From an uncultured Sphingobacteriaceae bacterium (GTDB lineage: Bacteria > Bacteroidota > Bacteroidia > Sphingobacteriales > Sphingobacteriaceae), in the NCBI GenBank assembly GCA_937875035.1, contig CALNCF010000057.1:1-20830 (forward strand): a stretch of 20,830 nucleotides of DNA, in the 5' to 3' direction. Below, piece after piece: positions 1 through 7,569 of this stretch. The position numbers and the translations under genes were made by a program. Each line of letters begins with the position of its first letter. Within the stretch, counting starts at the first letter, position 1. The notes beneath the pieces are model-generated. The model was not told the DNA's origin and ran no database searches. It saw nothing but the letters and a program-made list of their open reading frames with translations.

Positions 1-363
1 ATCGAGGACATCGGCGATCTGATCGCCGATGCCAAGGCGAAAGCGATCGAGCTGGCAGACGCGGGCTATACGCAACCGGCCATGCGTCACGACATCAGGG
101 TGCTGGGTCGCCAGGGATTGGGAATGGTGTTCGCCGGAGCCAATACCATGTTCAGCGGGCATTATATCTCTGAGCACGATAAGAAGATCTCGGAGAAATT
201 AGGGTATGTATTATGCGGGGGAGATCTGAGCGAGCCTGCCATCGTAAATGAACAATACCTGCTCGACCTGGAGCGTGAAGCCTTCCTTTCGCTGTGTGCA
301 GAACGCAAAACGCTTGAACGTTTGCAGGCTATTTTAAAAGGCGGCAAGCCATTACGCAATTAA
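1..363 (+). CDS. fadN: 3-hydroxyacyl-CoA dehydrogenase / enoyl-CoA hydratase, C-terminal part (partial)
   Basis: This is the last 120 codons of a gene that begins before the window; codon 1 is at base 1. The family (FadN/FadB-like, about 800 residues) is bifunctional: it hydrates 2-enoyl-CoA and oxidises 3-hydroxyacyl-CoA with NAD in beta-oxidation. Only the C-terminal helical part is visible, so no catalytic residue can be checked. The segment with ISEHDKKISEKLGYVL, then GGDL, the conserved EQYLLDLEREAFLSL block and the terminal GKPLRN are typical of the end of B. subtilis FadN-like proteins. The stop is followed 66 bases later by the thiolase, and the gene order (this gene, thiolase, acyl-CoA dehydrogenase) equals B. 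subtilis fadN-fadA-fadE. The assignment rests on recalled family resemblance and on context. Confidence 0.85.
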   Translation: MEDIGDLIADAKAKAIELADAGYTQPAMRHDIRVLGRQGLGMVFAGANTMFSGHYISEHDKKISEKLGYVLCGGDLSEPAIVNEQYLLDLEREAFLSLCAERKTLERLQAILKGGKPLRN

Positions 364-379
364 AAAAACGATCAGTTAA

Positions 380-409
380 GTTCCGGAGAGGTTTGGTCTT
401 ACCCGGAAC
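380..409 (+). promoter_or_regulatory. Bulged hairpin in the gap before the thiolase gene
   Basis: Outer stem GTTCCG (380-385) pairs with CGGAAC (404-409). An unpaired purine bulge GAGA (386-389) follows on the left side only. Then an inner stem GGT (390-392) pairs with ACC (401-403) around an 8-base loop. No T run follows, so it is not a standard terminator. A similar bulged hairpin lies in the next gap (1642-1666). It could be an RNA processing or stability element, an attenuator, or a DNA operator. An alternative stem TGGTCT (394-399) with AGACCA (410-415) overlaps its loop. Confidence 0.4.
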
Positions 410-429
410 AGACCATAAATAATAAGAAA

Positions 430-1608
430 ATGCAAGAAGCTTATATCATAGCAGGTTACCGTTCGGCGGTTGGAAAAGCACCCAGGGGTTCGCTGCGGTT
501 TTACCGTCCCGACGACCTGGCATCCGATGTGATCAAAAAATTAATGAGCGATTTTCCGCAGCTCGACAAGACCCGTGTGGATGATGTGATCGTGGGTAAT
601 GCCACACCTGAAGCAGAGCAGGGACTGAATATCGGGCGGATGATCTCGCTCATCGGACTGGAAACAGATAAAGTTCCGGGAATGACCGTGAACCGCTACT
701 GTGCATCCGGCCTGGAAACCATTGCCATTGCTGCGGCCAAGATCAATGCCGGCCTGGCCGATTGTATCATCGCGGGTGGCGTGGAGTCTATGTCGCCGAT
801 CCCTTTCGGCGGATGGAAGATCGTTCCGAATTATGAAGTGGTAAAGAAGAACCCGGATTATTACTGGGGCATGGGCTTAACGGCGGAAGCGGTGGCTAAA
901 GAATACAACGTTTCGCGTGAAGACCAGGACGAGTTCTCCTTTCATTCGCACCGCAAAGCGGTAGCCGCGATCAGGGAAGGAAAATTCGACGGGCAGATCG
1001 CCCCGATCGAAGTAAAGGAAACGTATGTAGACGGGAGCATGAAGAAGAAAACGCGGGAATTCACCTTCCAGGTGGATGAGGGTCCGCGTGCCGACACCGA
1101 CCTGCAAAAGCTGGCTAAGCTGAAGCCGGTGTTCGCTGCCGGCGGCTGTATCACCGCGGGTAACTCCTCGCAGACCTCTGATGGCGCGGCATTCGTGCTG
1201 GTTGTTTCGGAGAAGATGCTGAAGGAATTGAATGTAAAGCCGATCGCGCGATTGGTGAGCTATTCGGTAGCAGGCGTGCCGCCCCGTATCATGGGGATAG
1301 GCCCGGTGGAAGCGATCCCGATGGCTTTGAAACAGGCGAGCCTGAAATTATCCGATATTGAGCTGATCGAGCTGAACGAAGCCTTTGCTTCCCAGTCGCT
1401 GGCCGTGATCCGCACCCTGGGCCTGAACCAGGAAATTGTGAACGTGAACGGCGGAGCCATTGCTCTCGGTCACCCCCTGGGTTGCTCGGGCGCGAAGCTC
1501 TCGGTACAATTGTTCAACGAGATGCGTCGCCGGAATAATAAATACGGGATCGTGAGCATGTGCGTGGGTACCGGGCAGGGTGCTGCGGGTGTGTTCGAGC
1601 TGCTGTAA
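430..1608 (+). CDS. fadA: Acetyl-CoA C-acyltransferase (3-ketoacyl-CoA thiolase)
   Basis: A 392-residue thiolase, the usual length for FadA. It cleaves 3-ketoacyl-CoA with CoA to give acetyl-CoA and a shortened acyl-CoA, the last step of beta-oxidation. All active-site blocks are present: the nucleophile Cys91 in NRYCASGLE, the NEAFA block near residue 318, His348 in GHPLGCSG and the second catalytic Cys378 in CVGTGQGAAG. The ATG at 430 follows an A/T-rich stretch without a clear Shine-Dalgarno site, normal for Bacteroidota, and the protein begins directly with the family's N-terminal strand (AYIIAGYRSAVGK). It lies 66 bases after the hydratase/dehydrogenase and 76 bases before the acyl-CoA dehydrogenase, all on one strand, so co-transcription is likely. 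The reverse (biosynthetic) direction cannot be excluded from sequence, but the neighbours point to degradation. Confidence 0.95.
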   Translation: MQEAYIIAGYRSAVGKAPRGSLRFYRPDDLASDVIKKLMSDFPQLDKTRVDDVIVGNATPEAEQGLNIGRMISLIGLETDKVPGMTVNRYCASGLETIAIAAAKINAGLADCIIAGGVESMSPIPFGGWKIVPNYEVVKKNPDYYWGMGLTAEAVAKEYNVSREDQDEFSFHSHRKAVAAIREGKFDGQIAPIEVKETYVDGSMKKKTREFTFQVDEGPRADTDLQKLAKLKPVFAAGGCITAGNSSQTSDGAAFVLVVSEKMLKELNVKPIARLVSYSVAGVPPRIMGIGPVEAIPMALKQASLKLSDIELIELNEAFASQSLAVIRTLGLNQEIVNVNGGAIALGHPLGCSGAKLSVQLFNEMRRRNNKYGIVSMCVGTGQGAAGVFELL

Positions 1609-1641
1609 TGAAATCTAACTGAAAAATAAAAATAGTTTACC

Positions 1642-1666
1642 TGCCGGAAAGGGTTATACCCCGGCA
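1642..1666 (+). promoter_or_regulatory. Bulged hairpin between thiolase and acyl-CoA dehydrogenase
   Basis: Outer stem TGCCG (1642-1646) pairs with CGGCA (1662-1666). A left-side bulge GAAA (1647-1650) follows. Then inner stem GGGT (1651-1654) pairs with ACCC (1658-1661) around the loop TAT. The architecture matches the hairpin at 380-409: an outer stem ending CCG/CGG, a four-base GARA bulge on the left strand and an inner G-rich/C-rich stem. The distal outer-stem pairs differ but still pair. Only a weak T-rich tail follows, so strong termination is unlikely. Confidence 0.4.
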
Positions 1667-1684
1667 ATCATATTTTACTGAACG

Positions 1685-3475
1685 ATGGAAGCTAAAACAA
1701 GATCACTCACCAAAGGCGGTGAATTTTTAATCAGGGAAACAGAAGCACAGGATGTTTTTATTCCTGAAGAATGGACGGAAGAGCAACGCATGATCGCGCA
1801 AACCTGCGATGATTTTTTAAAGGCCGAAGTATATCCGAAGCTGGATGCGCTGGATAACCACGAAGAAGGACTGATGGAATCGCTGATGGATAAAGCCGGA
1901 GAGCTTGGCCTGCTGGGCGTTTCCGTTCCGGAAGAATTCGGAGGTTTCGGCAAGAATTTTAACAGCTCTATGCTGGTGACCGAACGTGTGGGCGCGGGGC
2001 ACTCATTCGCGGTGGCCTTGTCTGCACACACCGGTATCGGTACCCTGCCGATCCTGTATTATGGAAATGAAGAGCAGAAAAAGAAATACATTCCCAAACT
2101 GGCTTCCGGTGAATGGAAAGCAGCGTATTGCCTGACCGAGCCAAACTCCGGTTCGGACGCGAACTCCGGGAAGACCAAAGCGGTATTGAGCGCCGATGGA
2201 AAGCATTACCTGATCAACGGGCAGAAGATGTGGATCACCAATGGAGGCTTCGCCGATGTATTTACCGTGTTCGCGAAGATCGATGATGATGAGAACCTGA
2301 GCGCCTTTATTATTGAGAAGGATTTCGGCGGCATCACCATGAATCCCGAAGAGCACAAGATGGGTATCAAGGGTTCTTCTACGCGCCAGATCTTCTTTAA
2401 CGACTGTAAGGTTCCTGTGGAGAACCTCTTGTCCGAACGTGGCAATGGCTTCAAGATCGCAGTGAACATCCTGAACATCGGACGGATCAAGCTCGCGGCG
2501 TCTGCATTAGGCGCTTCCAAGGAAGTAGCAAATAAAGCCGTGAACTATGCGAACGAGCGTATCCAGTTTGGCATTCCGATCTCCAAGTACGGAGCGATCC
2601 GTTACAAGCTGGCGGAAATGGCCATCAAGATCTGGTGTACGGAAGCGGCGACCTATCGTGCCGGGCAGAATATCGACGATGCCTATGAGGAGCTGGTAGC
2701 AGGTGGCATGGACAGCGGCAAAGCGAAATTAAAGAGCACGGAGCAATACGCGGTGGAATGCGCCATCCTGAAAGTATACGGCTCCGAAGCCCTGGATTAT
2801 GTGGTGGATGAGGGTGTGCAGATCTACGGGGGTATGGGCTATTCGGCGGAAGCGCCGATGGATCGCGCCTATCGCGACGCGCGGATCAACCGTATCTTTG
2901 AAGGTACCAATGAGATCAATCGTTTGCTGACGGTTGACATGATGCTGAAGCGTGCGATGAAAGGTGAACTCGACCTGATGACCCCGGCCATGAACGTAGC
3001 GAAAGAGCTTATGGAGATCCCGGATTTCGGTGATGAGGATACGACCCTGTTCGCGGCAGAGAAGAAAGCGATCCGCAATATGAAGAAAGCGACCCTGATG
3101 GTGGCCGGTTCGGCGGTACAGAAGTTCATGATGACCCTGGCGAAAGAGCAGGAGATACTGATGAACATTGCCGACATGGCGAGCCTGGTGTACATTACCG
3201 AAAGCGCCCTGCTGCGTGCTGAAAAATTAGTGGGTCTGCGTGGCGAAGAGGCGACCTCATTGCAGATCGATATGGTACGGGTGTACCTGAACCAGGCCCT
3301 CGACCAGGTGTACCTGCATGGCAAGGAAGCCATCAACTCTTATGCGGAAGGCGATGAGCAGCGCATGATGCTGATGGGCTTAAAGCGCTTTACGAAGATG
3401 GATCCTTATAATGTAAAAGACGCGCGCCAGCGTATTGCCCGTAAGATGATCGAAGAGAATAAATACTGTTTCTAA
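1685..3475 (+). CDS. fadE: Acyl-CoA dehydrogenase (FadE-like, 596 residues)
   Basis: An FAD-dependent enzyme making the first oxidation in beta-oxidation, acyl-CoA to trans-2-enoyl-CoA. The length equals the long bacterial form (B. subtilis FadE, about 594 residues), not the 380-residue short-chain form. Residues 30-150 form the N-terminal helical domain. The central beta domain carries the flavin and substrate motif CLTEPNSGSD (149-158) and WITNGG. The C-terminal helical domain holds the QIYGGMGYSAE block and the catalytic base Glu406 in RIFEGTNEI, the position used by medium- and very-long-chain enzymes. Residues from about 430 on are the extra C-terminal helical extension of this subfamily. 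The ATG at 1685 is chosen because the protein aligns from here and the upstream gap holds a hairpin. It is the last gene of the operon, with a terminator directly after it. The electron acceptor is presumably ETF, not seen here. Confidence 0.95.
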   Translation: MEAKTRSLTKGGEFLIRETEAQDVFIPEEWTEEQRMIAQTCDDFLKAEVYPKLDALDNHEEGLMESLMDKAGELGLLGVSVPEEFGGFGKNFNSSMLVTERVGAGHSFAVALSAHTGIGTLPILYYGNEEQKKKYIPKLASGEWKAAYCLTEPNSGSDANSGKTKAVLSADGKHYLINGQKMWITNGGFADVFTVFAKIDDDENLSAFIIEKDFGGITMNPEEHKMGIKGSSTRQIFFNDCKVPVENLLSERGNGFKIAVNILNIGRIKLAASALGASKEVANKAVNYANERIQFGIPISKYGAIRYKLAEMAIKIWCTEAATYRAGQNIDDAYEELVAGGMDSGKAKLKSTEQYAVECAILKVYGSEALDYVVDEGVQIYGGMGYSAEAPMDRAYRDARINRIFEGTNEINRLLTVDMMLKRAMKGELDLMTPAMNVAKELMEIPDFGDEDTTLFAAEKKAIRNMKKATLMVAGSAVQKFMMTLAKEQEILMNIADMASLVYITESALLRAEKLVGLRGEEATSLQIDMVRVYLNQALDQVYLHGKEAINSYAEGDEQRMMLMGLKRFTKMDPYNVKDARQRIARKMIEENKYCF

Positions 3476-3500
3476 TAGAAAATATTCGTCCTGAATATAT

Positions 3501-3529
3501 AAGCCCTTCTGCTACCGGAAGGGCTTTTT
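3501..3529 (+). terminator. Rho-independent terminator after fadE
   Basis: A perfect 9-base stem, AAGCCCTTC (3501-3509) with GAAGGGCTT (3518-3526), encloses an 8-base loop and runs into TTTTT (3525-3529). It sits 25 bases after the fadE stop and 16 bases before the end of the convergent photolyase gene. The minus-strand tail is only A/T-rich (TTATATATT), so it may act weakly in that direction too. Confidence 0.88.
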
Positions 3530-3545
3530 GCATGGTCTTTATTTA

Positions 3546-4841
3546 TCACTCTGCCAACGCTTCTTTATAAACCTTCAGGCATCGTTCCCTGGCGAAGGCA
3601 TGATCTACGATGGGCGGAGGGTAGCTAAGCTCCTGGAATTCCGGTACCCATTGGCGGATATACCGGAACTCCGGGTCGAATTTCCGCGTCTGCTCGTAAG
3701 GGTTGAAGATGCGGAAATAGGGCGCGGCATCGCAACCGCTTCCTGCAGCCCATTGCCAGCCTCCGTTGTTCGACGCGAGCTCGAAGTCGAGGAGCTTACG
3801 TGCAAAATAGGCTTCGCCCCAGCGCCAGTCGATGAGCAGGTGCTTGGTCAGGAAGCTGGCCGTGATCATGCGTAGCCGGTTGTGCATAAAGCCGGTGGTA
3901 TTGAGCTCACGCATCCCGGCATCAACGATCGGGTATCCGGTTTCTCCCCTGCACCATCTCCTGAATTCTTCTTCATGATTTCTCCAGCGGATCTTGTCGT
4001 ATGCCGGTTTGAATGCAGAATGTACTACCTGCGGAAAATTCCAGAGGATCATAAAATAGAAATCACGCCAGACCAGCTCGTTCAGCCAGGCTTCGCTCTG
4101 GTTCTTAGAGATCCTGGCCAGCTCACGGATGCTGACCGTTCCGAAGCGCAGGTGCACGCTGATCCGGGAGGTGCCCTTTACAGAAGGGATGTCGCGCAGC
4201 TCCTGGTAATCTTTCAGAACAGCCTGATAACCGGCAGGAGGAAAGGAAATCTCTGAAGGTCTGAAGCCCATCGTCTCCAGCGAAATAACAGGAGCAGCCT
4301 GCTGCCGGGAAAAATGATGACTGTATTTTTCCGTGGGATATGAATGCAGGTAGAAGCTGTTCAGCTTGCGGAGCCATTTGTTCTTATAAGGGGTGAAGAC
4401 CGTATAAGGTTTACCGTCATCTTTCATCACTTCATCCTTTTCAAAGATACACTGATCCTTGAAGGTGTGGAAGCTGATGTTGTTGTCCTCGCATAACATC
4501 CGCACCTGCTCATCCCGTTCCTTGGCATAGGGTTCGTAATCGTGGTTGGCATATACTGCCTGCAAACCGGGATGCTTTTTGATCAGCTCCGCGAAGATCT
4601 TGGGGGGACGACCGTAGAGAACAGAAAGGCTGCTTCCATGCTGCTGTAATTCCTGGTTAAGCCGTGTTAATTGCTGATGAATGAAGCTCACCCTGGCATC
4701 GTCCGGGTCTTCCAGGTGGCCGAGGATCTCCTGGTCGAAAATAAATACGGGAGTCACCTCCCTGTTGTTTTTCAAGGCGTGGTAAAGCCCTGCATTATCA
4801 TGTAAGCGAAGGTCCCTGCGGAACCAGAAAATAGTTGTCAT
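3546..4841 (-). CDS. phrB: Class I deoxyribodipyrimidine photolyase
   Basis: A 431-residue blue-light enzyme that repairs cyclobutane pyrimidine dimers in DNA by electron transfer from reduced FAD. The N-terminal antenna domain begins IFWFRRDLRLHDN. The FAD domain has SVHLRFGTVS, Glu255 in NELVWRDF (the substrate-side Glu), the GETGYPIVDAGMREL block, HNRLRMI and NNGGWQWAAG. The tryptophan chain of E. coli photolyase (W306, W359, W382) corresponds to W286, W339 and W362 with identical spacings, and N358 matches the Asn beside the flavin, so it reads as a true photolyase and not a plant-type cryptochrome. The antenna cofactor cannot be told from sequence. It is the last of three minus-strand genes, 36 bases after the SRPBCC gene. 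A cobalamin photoreceptor-like regulator lies about 13.5 kb away at 18416, so light induction is plausible but inferred. Confidence 0.96.
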   Translation of the reverse strand: MTTIFWFRRDLRLHDNAGLYHALKNNREVTPVFIFDQEILGHLEDPDDARVSFIHQQLTRLNQELQQHGSSLSVLYGRPPKIFAELIKKHPGLQAVYANHDYEPYAKERDEQVRMLCEDNNISFHTFKDQCIFEKDEVMKDDGKPYTVFTPYKNKWLRKLNSFYLHSYPTEKYSHHFSRQQAAPVISLETMGFRPSEISFPPAGYQAVLKDYQELRDIPSVKGTSRISVHLRFGTVSIRELARISKNQSEAWLNELVWRDFYFMILWNFPQVVHSAFKPAYDKIRWRNHEEEFRRWCRGETGYPIVDAGMRELNTTGFMHNRLRMITASFLTKHLLIDWRWGEAYFARKLLDFELASNNGGWQWAAGSGCDAAPYFRIFNPYEQTRKFDPEFRYIRQWVPEFQELSYPPPIVDHAFARERCLKVYKEALAE

Positions 4842-4877
4842 TCCGTATCAGCAAAAAAATAAACAGGCGTGTAAGAT

Positions 4878-5435
4878 CTAATCCTTGTGCCTGTAAGCGT
4901 GCAACATTTCGCTGCGGATCTTCAGGCGGTTCAGCCCTGAATTAAAGACCGGTCCCATCATGCCGTCGATCAGCAACGACAGGTAACGTAGAATAATGTT
5001 GTTCCCGGAGGAGCCGTTGTATCGCCAGGTCACTTTGACCATACCCACGGTATCTTCGAGTATCCATTCATCGCGCGACTTCATCTTAAAGCTGATCAGG
5101 TCGAGCTCATTGATCACGGAATCGTTGGGCACGGTGCTGATCCGGGTGAGCCTGCCCCTGCCCACATCCGCGTTGGCGCTTTCCCATTCGTAGCAGTAGC
5201 CGGGCTCTCCGGGGATACCGGATACGCTGGTTTTCTGGAGGGTATCCATCGCGAACCATGGACTGAACTCGTTGAAATGATCGAAATCGCTGATCAGCTC
5301 GAATACTTCCGCTTTGTCCGCATTCACTATGATGGAGCGCTGGAAGACCATTTCTTTCGGAAGCAGGAAGCCGGTCAGAACAAAAACTGCGACCAGGATC
5401 AGGAGCCCGATCAGGATGTTTCTTAGGAGTTTCAT
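4878..5435 (-). CDS. Membrane-anchored SRPBCC (START/polyketide cyclase-like) protein
   Basis: A 185-residue protein with a single N-terminal membrane helix (about residues 5-26, LLRNILIGLLILVAVFVLTG), then a helix-grip SRPBCC domain. The diagnostic N-terminal pattern is visible: a strand with FQRSIIVNADKAEVFELISDF, then the FSPWFAMD turn that SRPBCC proteins show as W-S-P-W, followed by alternating strands and a final amphipathic helix (residues about 155-182). Such domains bind hydrophobic ligands, but neither ligand nor reaction can be told here, and the anchor could place the domain on either face of the membrane. The start ATG gives a normal Lys/Arg-rich N-terminus. It lies between the SDR gene (58-base gap) and the photolyase gene (36-base gap) on the same strand and is probably in their operon. 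Its role is unknown. Confidence 0.8.
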   Translation of the reverse strand: MKLLRNILIGLLILVAVFVLTGFLLPKEMVFQRSIIVNADKAEVFELISDFDHFNEFSPWFAMDTLQKTSVSGIPGEPGYCYEWESANADVGRGRLTRISTVPNDSVINELDLISFKMKSRDEWILEDTVGMVKVTWRYNGSSGNNIILRYLSLLIDGMMGPVFNSGLNRLKIRSEMLHAYRHKD

Positions 5436-5493
5436 GTGATGGCAGGTTAGTTAGTTCATTAAATTTAACTTAAAAATCCCAGACCGCACATCC

Positions 5494-6402
5494 TTATTTT
5501 GCCCAGACCGCGCTCAATGCTTCGGGCAGTGCAGGGTAGGTGCAAACGAATCCTGTGCTCCCTGTCTTCTCAAAAGAAGCACGGGTGCTGTCGAGCAATA
5601 CCTGCGTACGTTCGCCTAATGCCAGCTGTAAAAGAAAGGCGGGAACAGGAATTGGCCAGAAGGGTCTTTTCAGCGTTTTCGCCAGGGTACGCATAAATTC
5701 CCGGTTCCGTACCGGCTGCGGGGATACGGCATTGTAAGGTCCATTCATGCTCTCATCCTCGAGCGCACGGATATAGAGCCTGCACAGATCGTCGATATGG
5801 ATCCAGCTCATCCATTGCCTGCCATTTCCTACCGGGCTGGCTATACCCAGCCGGGCAAGCTTTGCCAGCGGAAGCAGGGCGCCTCCGTTCCTGCTCAGAA
5901 CGATCCCGGTACGAAGCTTCACCACACGGATGCCGGAGGTGCTCATCTGGTCCACGGCCTGTTCCCAAAGCTGGCAGCATTGCCCCAGGAAATCGGGAGC
6001 AGAAGCATCATACTCACGCATCCATTCATCGCCCTGGTGCGTATAAATGCCAATGGCTGATGCGGATACAACGTTCCTTACCTGGTGAGGCTGAGATCGT
6101 AGATATGCGTTCAAAATATCTGCGGATTGTACCCGGCTGTTTACGAGCACAGCCTTACGCTTTGCGGTCCATGCCTTGTCGGCAATGCCTTCGCCGGCCA
6201 GGTGTACGATCGCGTCGGTATGCGCAAATGCCGCGCTGTCGATTTGTTTCCCGGGAATATTCCACGCGTAGGCTTTTACACCCGGGATAGTGCTTTGAGG
6301 TTTCCTGCTGAGGTGCACCACTTCGTAACCTTTTACAAGCAGCATTTCACTTAGTCGTCGTCCTACCAGTCCGGAGCCTCCTGTAATGAGTATTTTTTTC
6401 AT
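5494..6402 (-). CDS. TIGR01777-family SDR epimerase-like protein (YfcH/SDR39U1)
   Basis: A 302-residue NAD(P)-binding protein of the extended short-chain dehydrogenase class. The N-terminal Rossmann motif is G8-x-x-G11-x-x-G14 in ILITGGSGLVGRRL. The block HLAGEGIADKAW, with an SR pair at 89-90, is typical of the TIGR01777 family, as are SASAIGIY (residues 113-120), the central MSWIHIDDL region and the C-terminal GERTQVLLDS block leading to YPALPEAL. The family's substrate is not known. I chose the ATG at 6402, giving MKKILITGG, over an in-frame GTG at 6426 that would add eight charged residues the family lacks. It is the first gene of the minus-strand set with the SRPBCC protein and photolyase, and is divergent from the ferredoxin gene across 67 bases. 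TIGR01777 proteins are often found near photolyase genes in bacteria; this association is recalled, not tested. Confidence 0.9.
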   Translation of the reverse strand: MKKILITGGSGLVGRRLSEMLLVKGYEVVHLSRKPQSTIPGVKAYAWNIPGKQIDSAAFAHTDAIVHLAGEGIADKAWTAKRKAVLVNSRVQSADILNAYLRSQPHQVRNVVSASAIGIYTHQGDEWMREYDASAPDFLGQCCQLWEQAVDQMSTSGIRVVKLRTGIVLSRNGGALLPLAKLARLGIASPVGNGRQWMSWIHIDDLCRLYIRALEDESMNGPYNAVSPQPVRNREFMRTLAKTLKRPFWPIPVPAFLLQLALGERTQVLLDSTRASFEKTGSTGFVCTYPALPEALSAVWAK

Positions 6403-6420
6403 GCGGTGTTTTCGTTTATT

Positions 6421-6444
6421 AACCACTTAACGTTAGATTTGGTT
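6421..6444. promoter_or_regulatory. Promoter with overlapping dyads in the SDR/ferredoxin divergent gap
   Basis: On the plus strand TAGATTTG (6434-6441) is an exact match to the Bacteroidetes -7 motif TAnnTTTG, 28 bases before the ferredoxin ATG. A weak -33-like TTTTCG sits at 6409-6414 with 19 bases between. A perfect 8-base palindrome TAACGTTA (6428-6435) overlaps its edge, and an outer pair AACCA (6421-6425) with TGGTT (6440-6444) flanks it, though the two dyad centres differ by one base. A bound protein could cover the ferredoxin promoter and possibly a minus-strand one, but no minus-strand -7 match was seen. Confidence 0.4.
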
Positions 6445-6469
6445 TCATCCTGACGAATACCATATCCCC

Positions 6470-6781
6470 ATGAAATATAAGAAACACATTTTTGTTTGTA
6501 CGAATCAGCGCCCTGAAGGAGCTACGAGACCCAGCTGCGGAGATGAGCGTGGTTCCGCTTTAGTATCAGAATTTAAAAAGCAGATCAAGGAAAAGGGCCT
6601 GAATGTAGAAATGAGGGCGCAAAAGACAGGCTGCCTGGATGTGTGCGACTTCGGCCCGGCAATTGTTGTATACCCTGAGGGTGTCTTTTACCAGTTCGTA
6701 CAGCTGGATGATGTGGCGGAGATCGTAGAATCGCACCTGGTCAATAATATCCCGGTAGAACGCCTGAAGATGAATGTATAA
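6470..6781 (+). CDS. Thioredoxin-like [2Fe-2S] ferredoxin
   Basis: A 103-residue protein of the thioredoxin-fold [2Fe-2S] ferredoxin family (like Aquifex Fd4 and the NuoE C-terminal domain). Four cysteines fit the cluster ligands: Cys10 in IFVCTNQRP, Cys23 in PSCG, and Cys55 and Cys59 in TGCLDVCDFGP. The following VVVYPEGVFY strand and the VERL block near the end are also typical. It would carry single electrons in the cytoplasm; its redox partner is not evident. It lies only 14 bases before the response regulator, so it may share a transcript with the two-component pair, with a candidate promoter at 6434-6441. Whether it has a functional link with the sensor is unknown. Confidence 0.92.
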   Translation: MKYKKHIFVCTNQRPEGATRPSCGDERGSALVSEFKKQIKEKGLNVEMRAQKTGCLDVCDFGPAIVVYPEGVFYQFVQLDDVAEIVESHLVNNIPVERLKMNV

Positions 6782-6795
6782 CCTAAGCTGAGCCT

Positions 6796-7569
6796 ATGAA
6801 GTTACATGCACTGATCGTTGATGATGAACGGAACAGCCGCGAATCGCTGTATCATCTTATTCAGCAGAACTGCGAGTCTGTGCATGTGGCCGGCCTGATG
6901 ACCTCGGTAAAGGAGGCGAAAGAATTTATAAAGCACACACCTGTGGATGTGGTATTCCTCGATGTAGCGATGCCGCTGGAATCGGGCTTCGAGCTGATCC
7001 CATTGCTTGATACCAACAGAACATCGGTGGTGTTTACCACGGCTTATGAGAAGTATGCCATCCGCGCCATCCGTGCAAATGCGGTGGATTATTTGCTGAA
7101 GCCGATCGACATCCTGGAATTAAAAAATACTGAGCAAAAGATCCTGTCTATGCGCAGCGGCCGGCGCATGGATGCAGGAGTTTACCGGAAGTCGCTCTCG
7201 AACCTCGAACGGAACTACCGGGAAAAGCGCATCGACAAGATCACACTCTCCTTTAACCATGGGATACACATTGTGAACGTGGAGGAGATCATCCATCTCG
7301 AAGGAGAAAATAATTATACCACTTTTTACCTGAAGAACGACAAGCCTGTCGTGGTTTGCAAGACGCTGAAAGATTACGAGGATATGCTCGATACGAATGG
7401 CTTTATACGGGTGCATAAGTCGAGCATCATCAACCTGCGTTATTTAAAGGATCTCTCGCGGCGCGACGAGCTTGTGGCCGAGCTCCTGGATGGTACGCGT
7501 ATACAGGTATCGCGGAGACGCTGGCCGAACCTGGTGCAGGCGCTGGAACAATTCTCCGTTAAAAAATGA
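6796..7569 (+). CDS. LytTR-family response regulator
   Basis: A 257-residue transcription regulator of the LytR/AlgR type. Residues 1-120 are a receiver domain with the acidic pocket in LIVDDERNS, the phosphoacceptor Asp56 in VVFLDVAMP, Thr at FTTAY and Lys102 in YLLKPID. Residues about 148-252 are a LytTR DNA-binding domain, recognisable from the strand ITLSFNHGIHIV, the core EEIIHLEGENNYTTFYL and the block FIRVHKSSIINLRYL. It would be phosphorylated by the kinase encoded directly downstream, with which it shares the ATGA overlap at 7566-7569, indicating translational coupling. Target promoters cannot be told from the window. Confidence 0.96.
   Translation: MKLHALIVDDERNSRESLYHLIQQNCESVHVAGLMTSVKEAKEFIKHTPVDVVFLDVAMPLESGFELIPLLDTNRTSVVFTTAYEKYAIRAIRANAVDYLLKPIDILELKNTEQKILSMRSGRRMDAGVYRKSLSNLERNYREKRIDKITLSFNHGIHIVNVEEIIHLEGENNYTTFYLKNDKPVVVCKTLKDYEDMLDTNGFIRVHKSSIINLRYLKDLSRRDELVAELLDGTRIQVSRRRWPNLVQALEQFSVKK

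Noticed and set aside
394..415. Pseudoknot formed by GTTCCG/CGGAAC and TGGTCT/AGACCA in the fadA leader
   Set aside because: The two right arms are adjacent with no bases between them, so nothing would be left to cross the first stem. The stems can only be alternatives, not a simultaneous pseudoknot.
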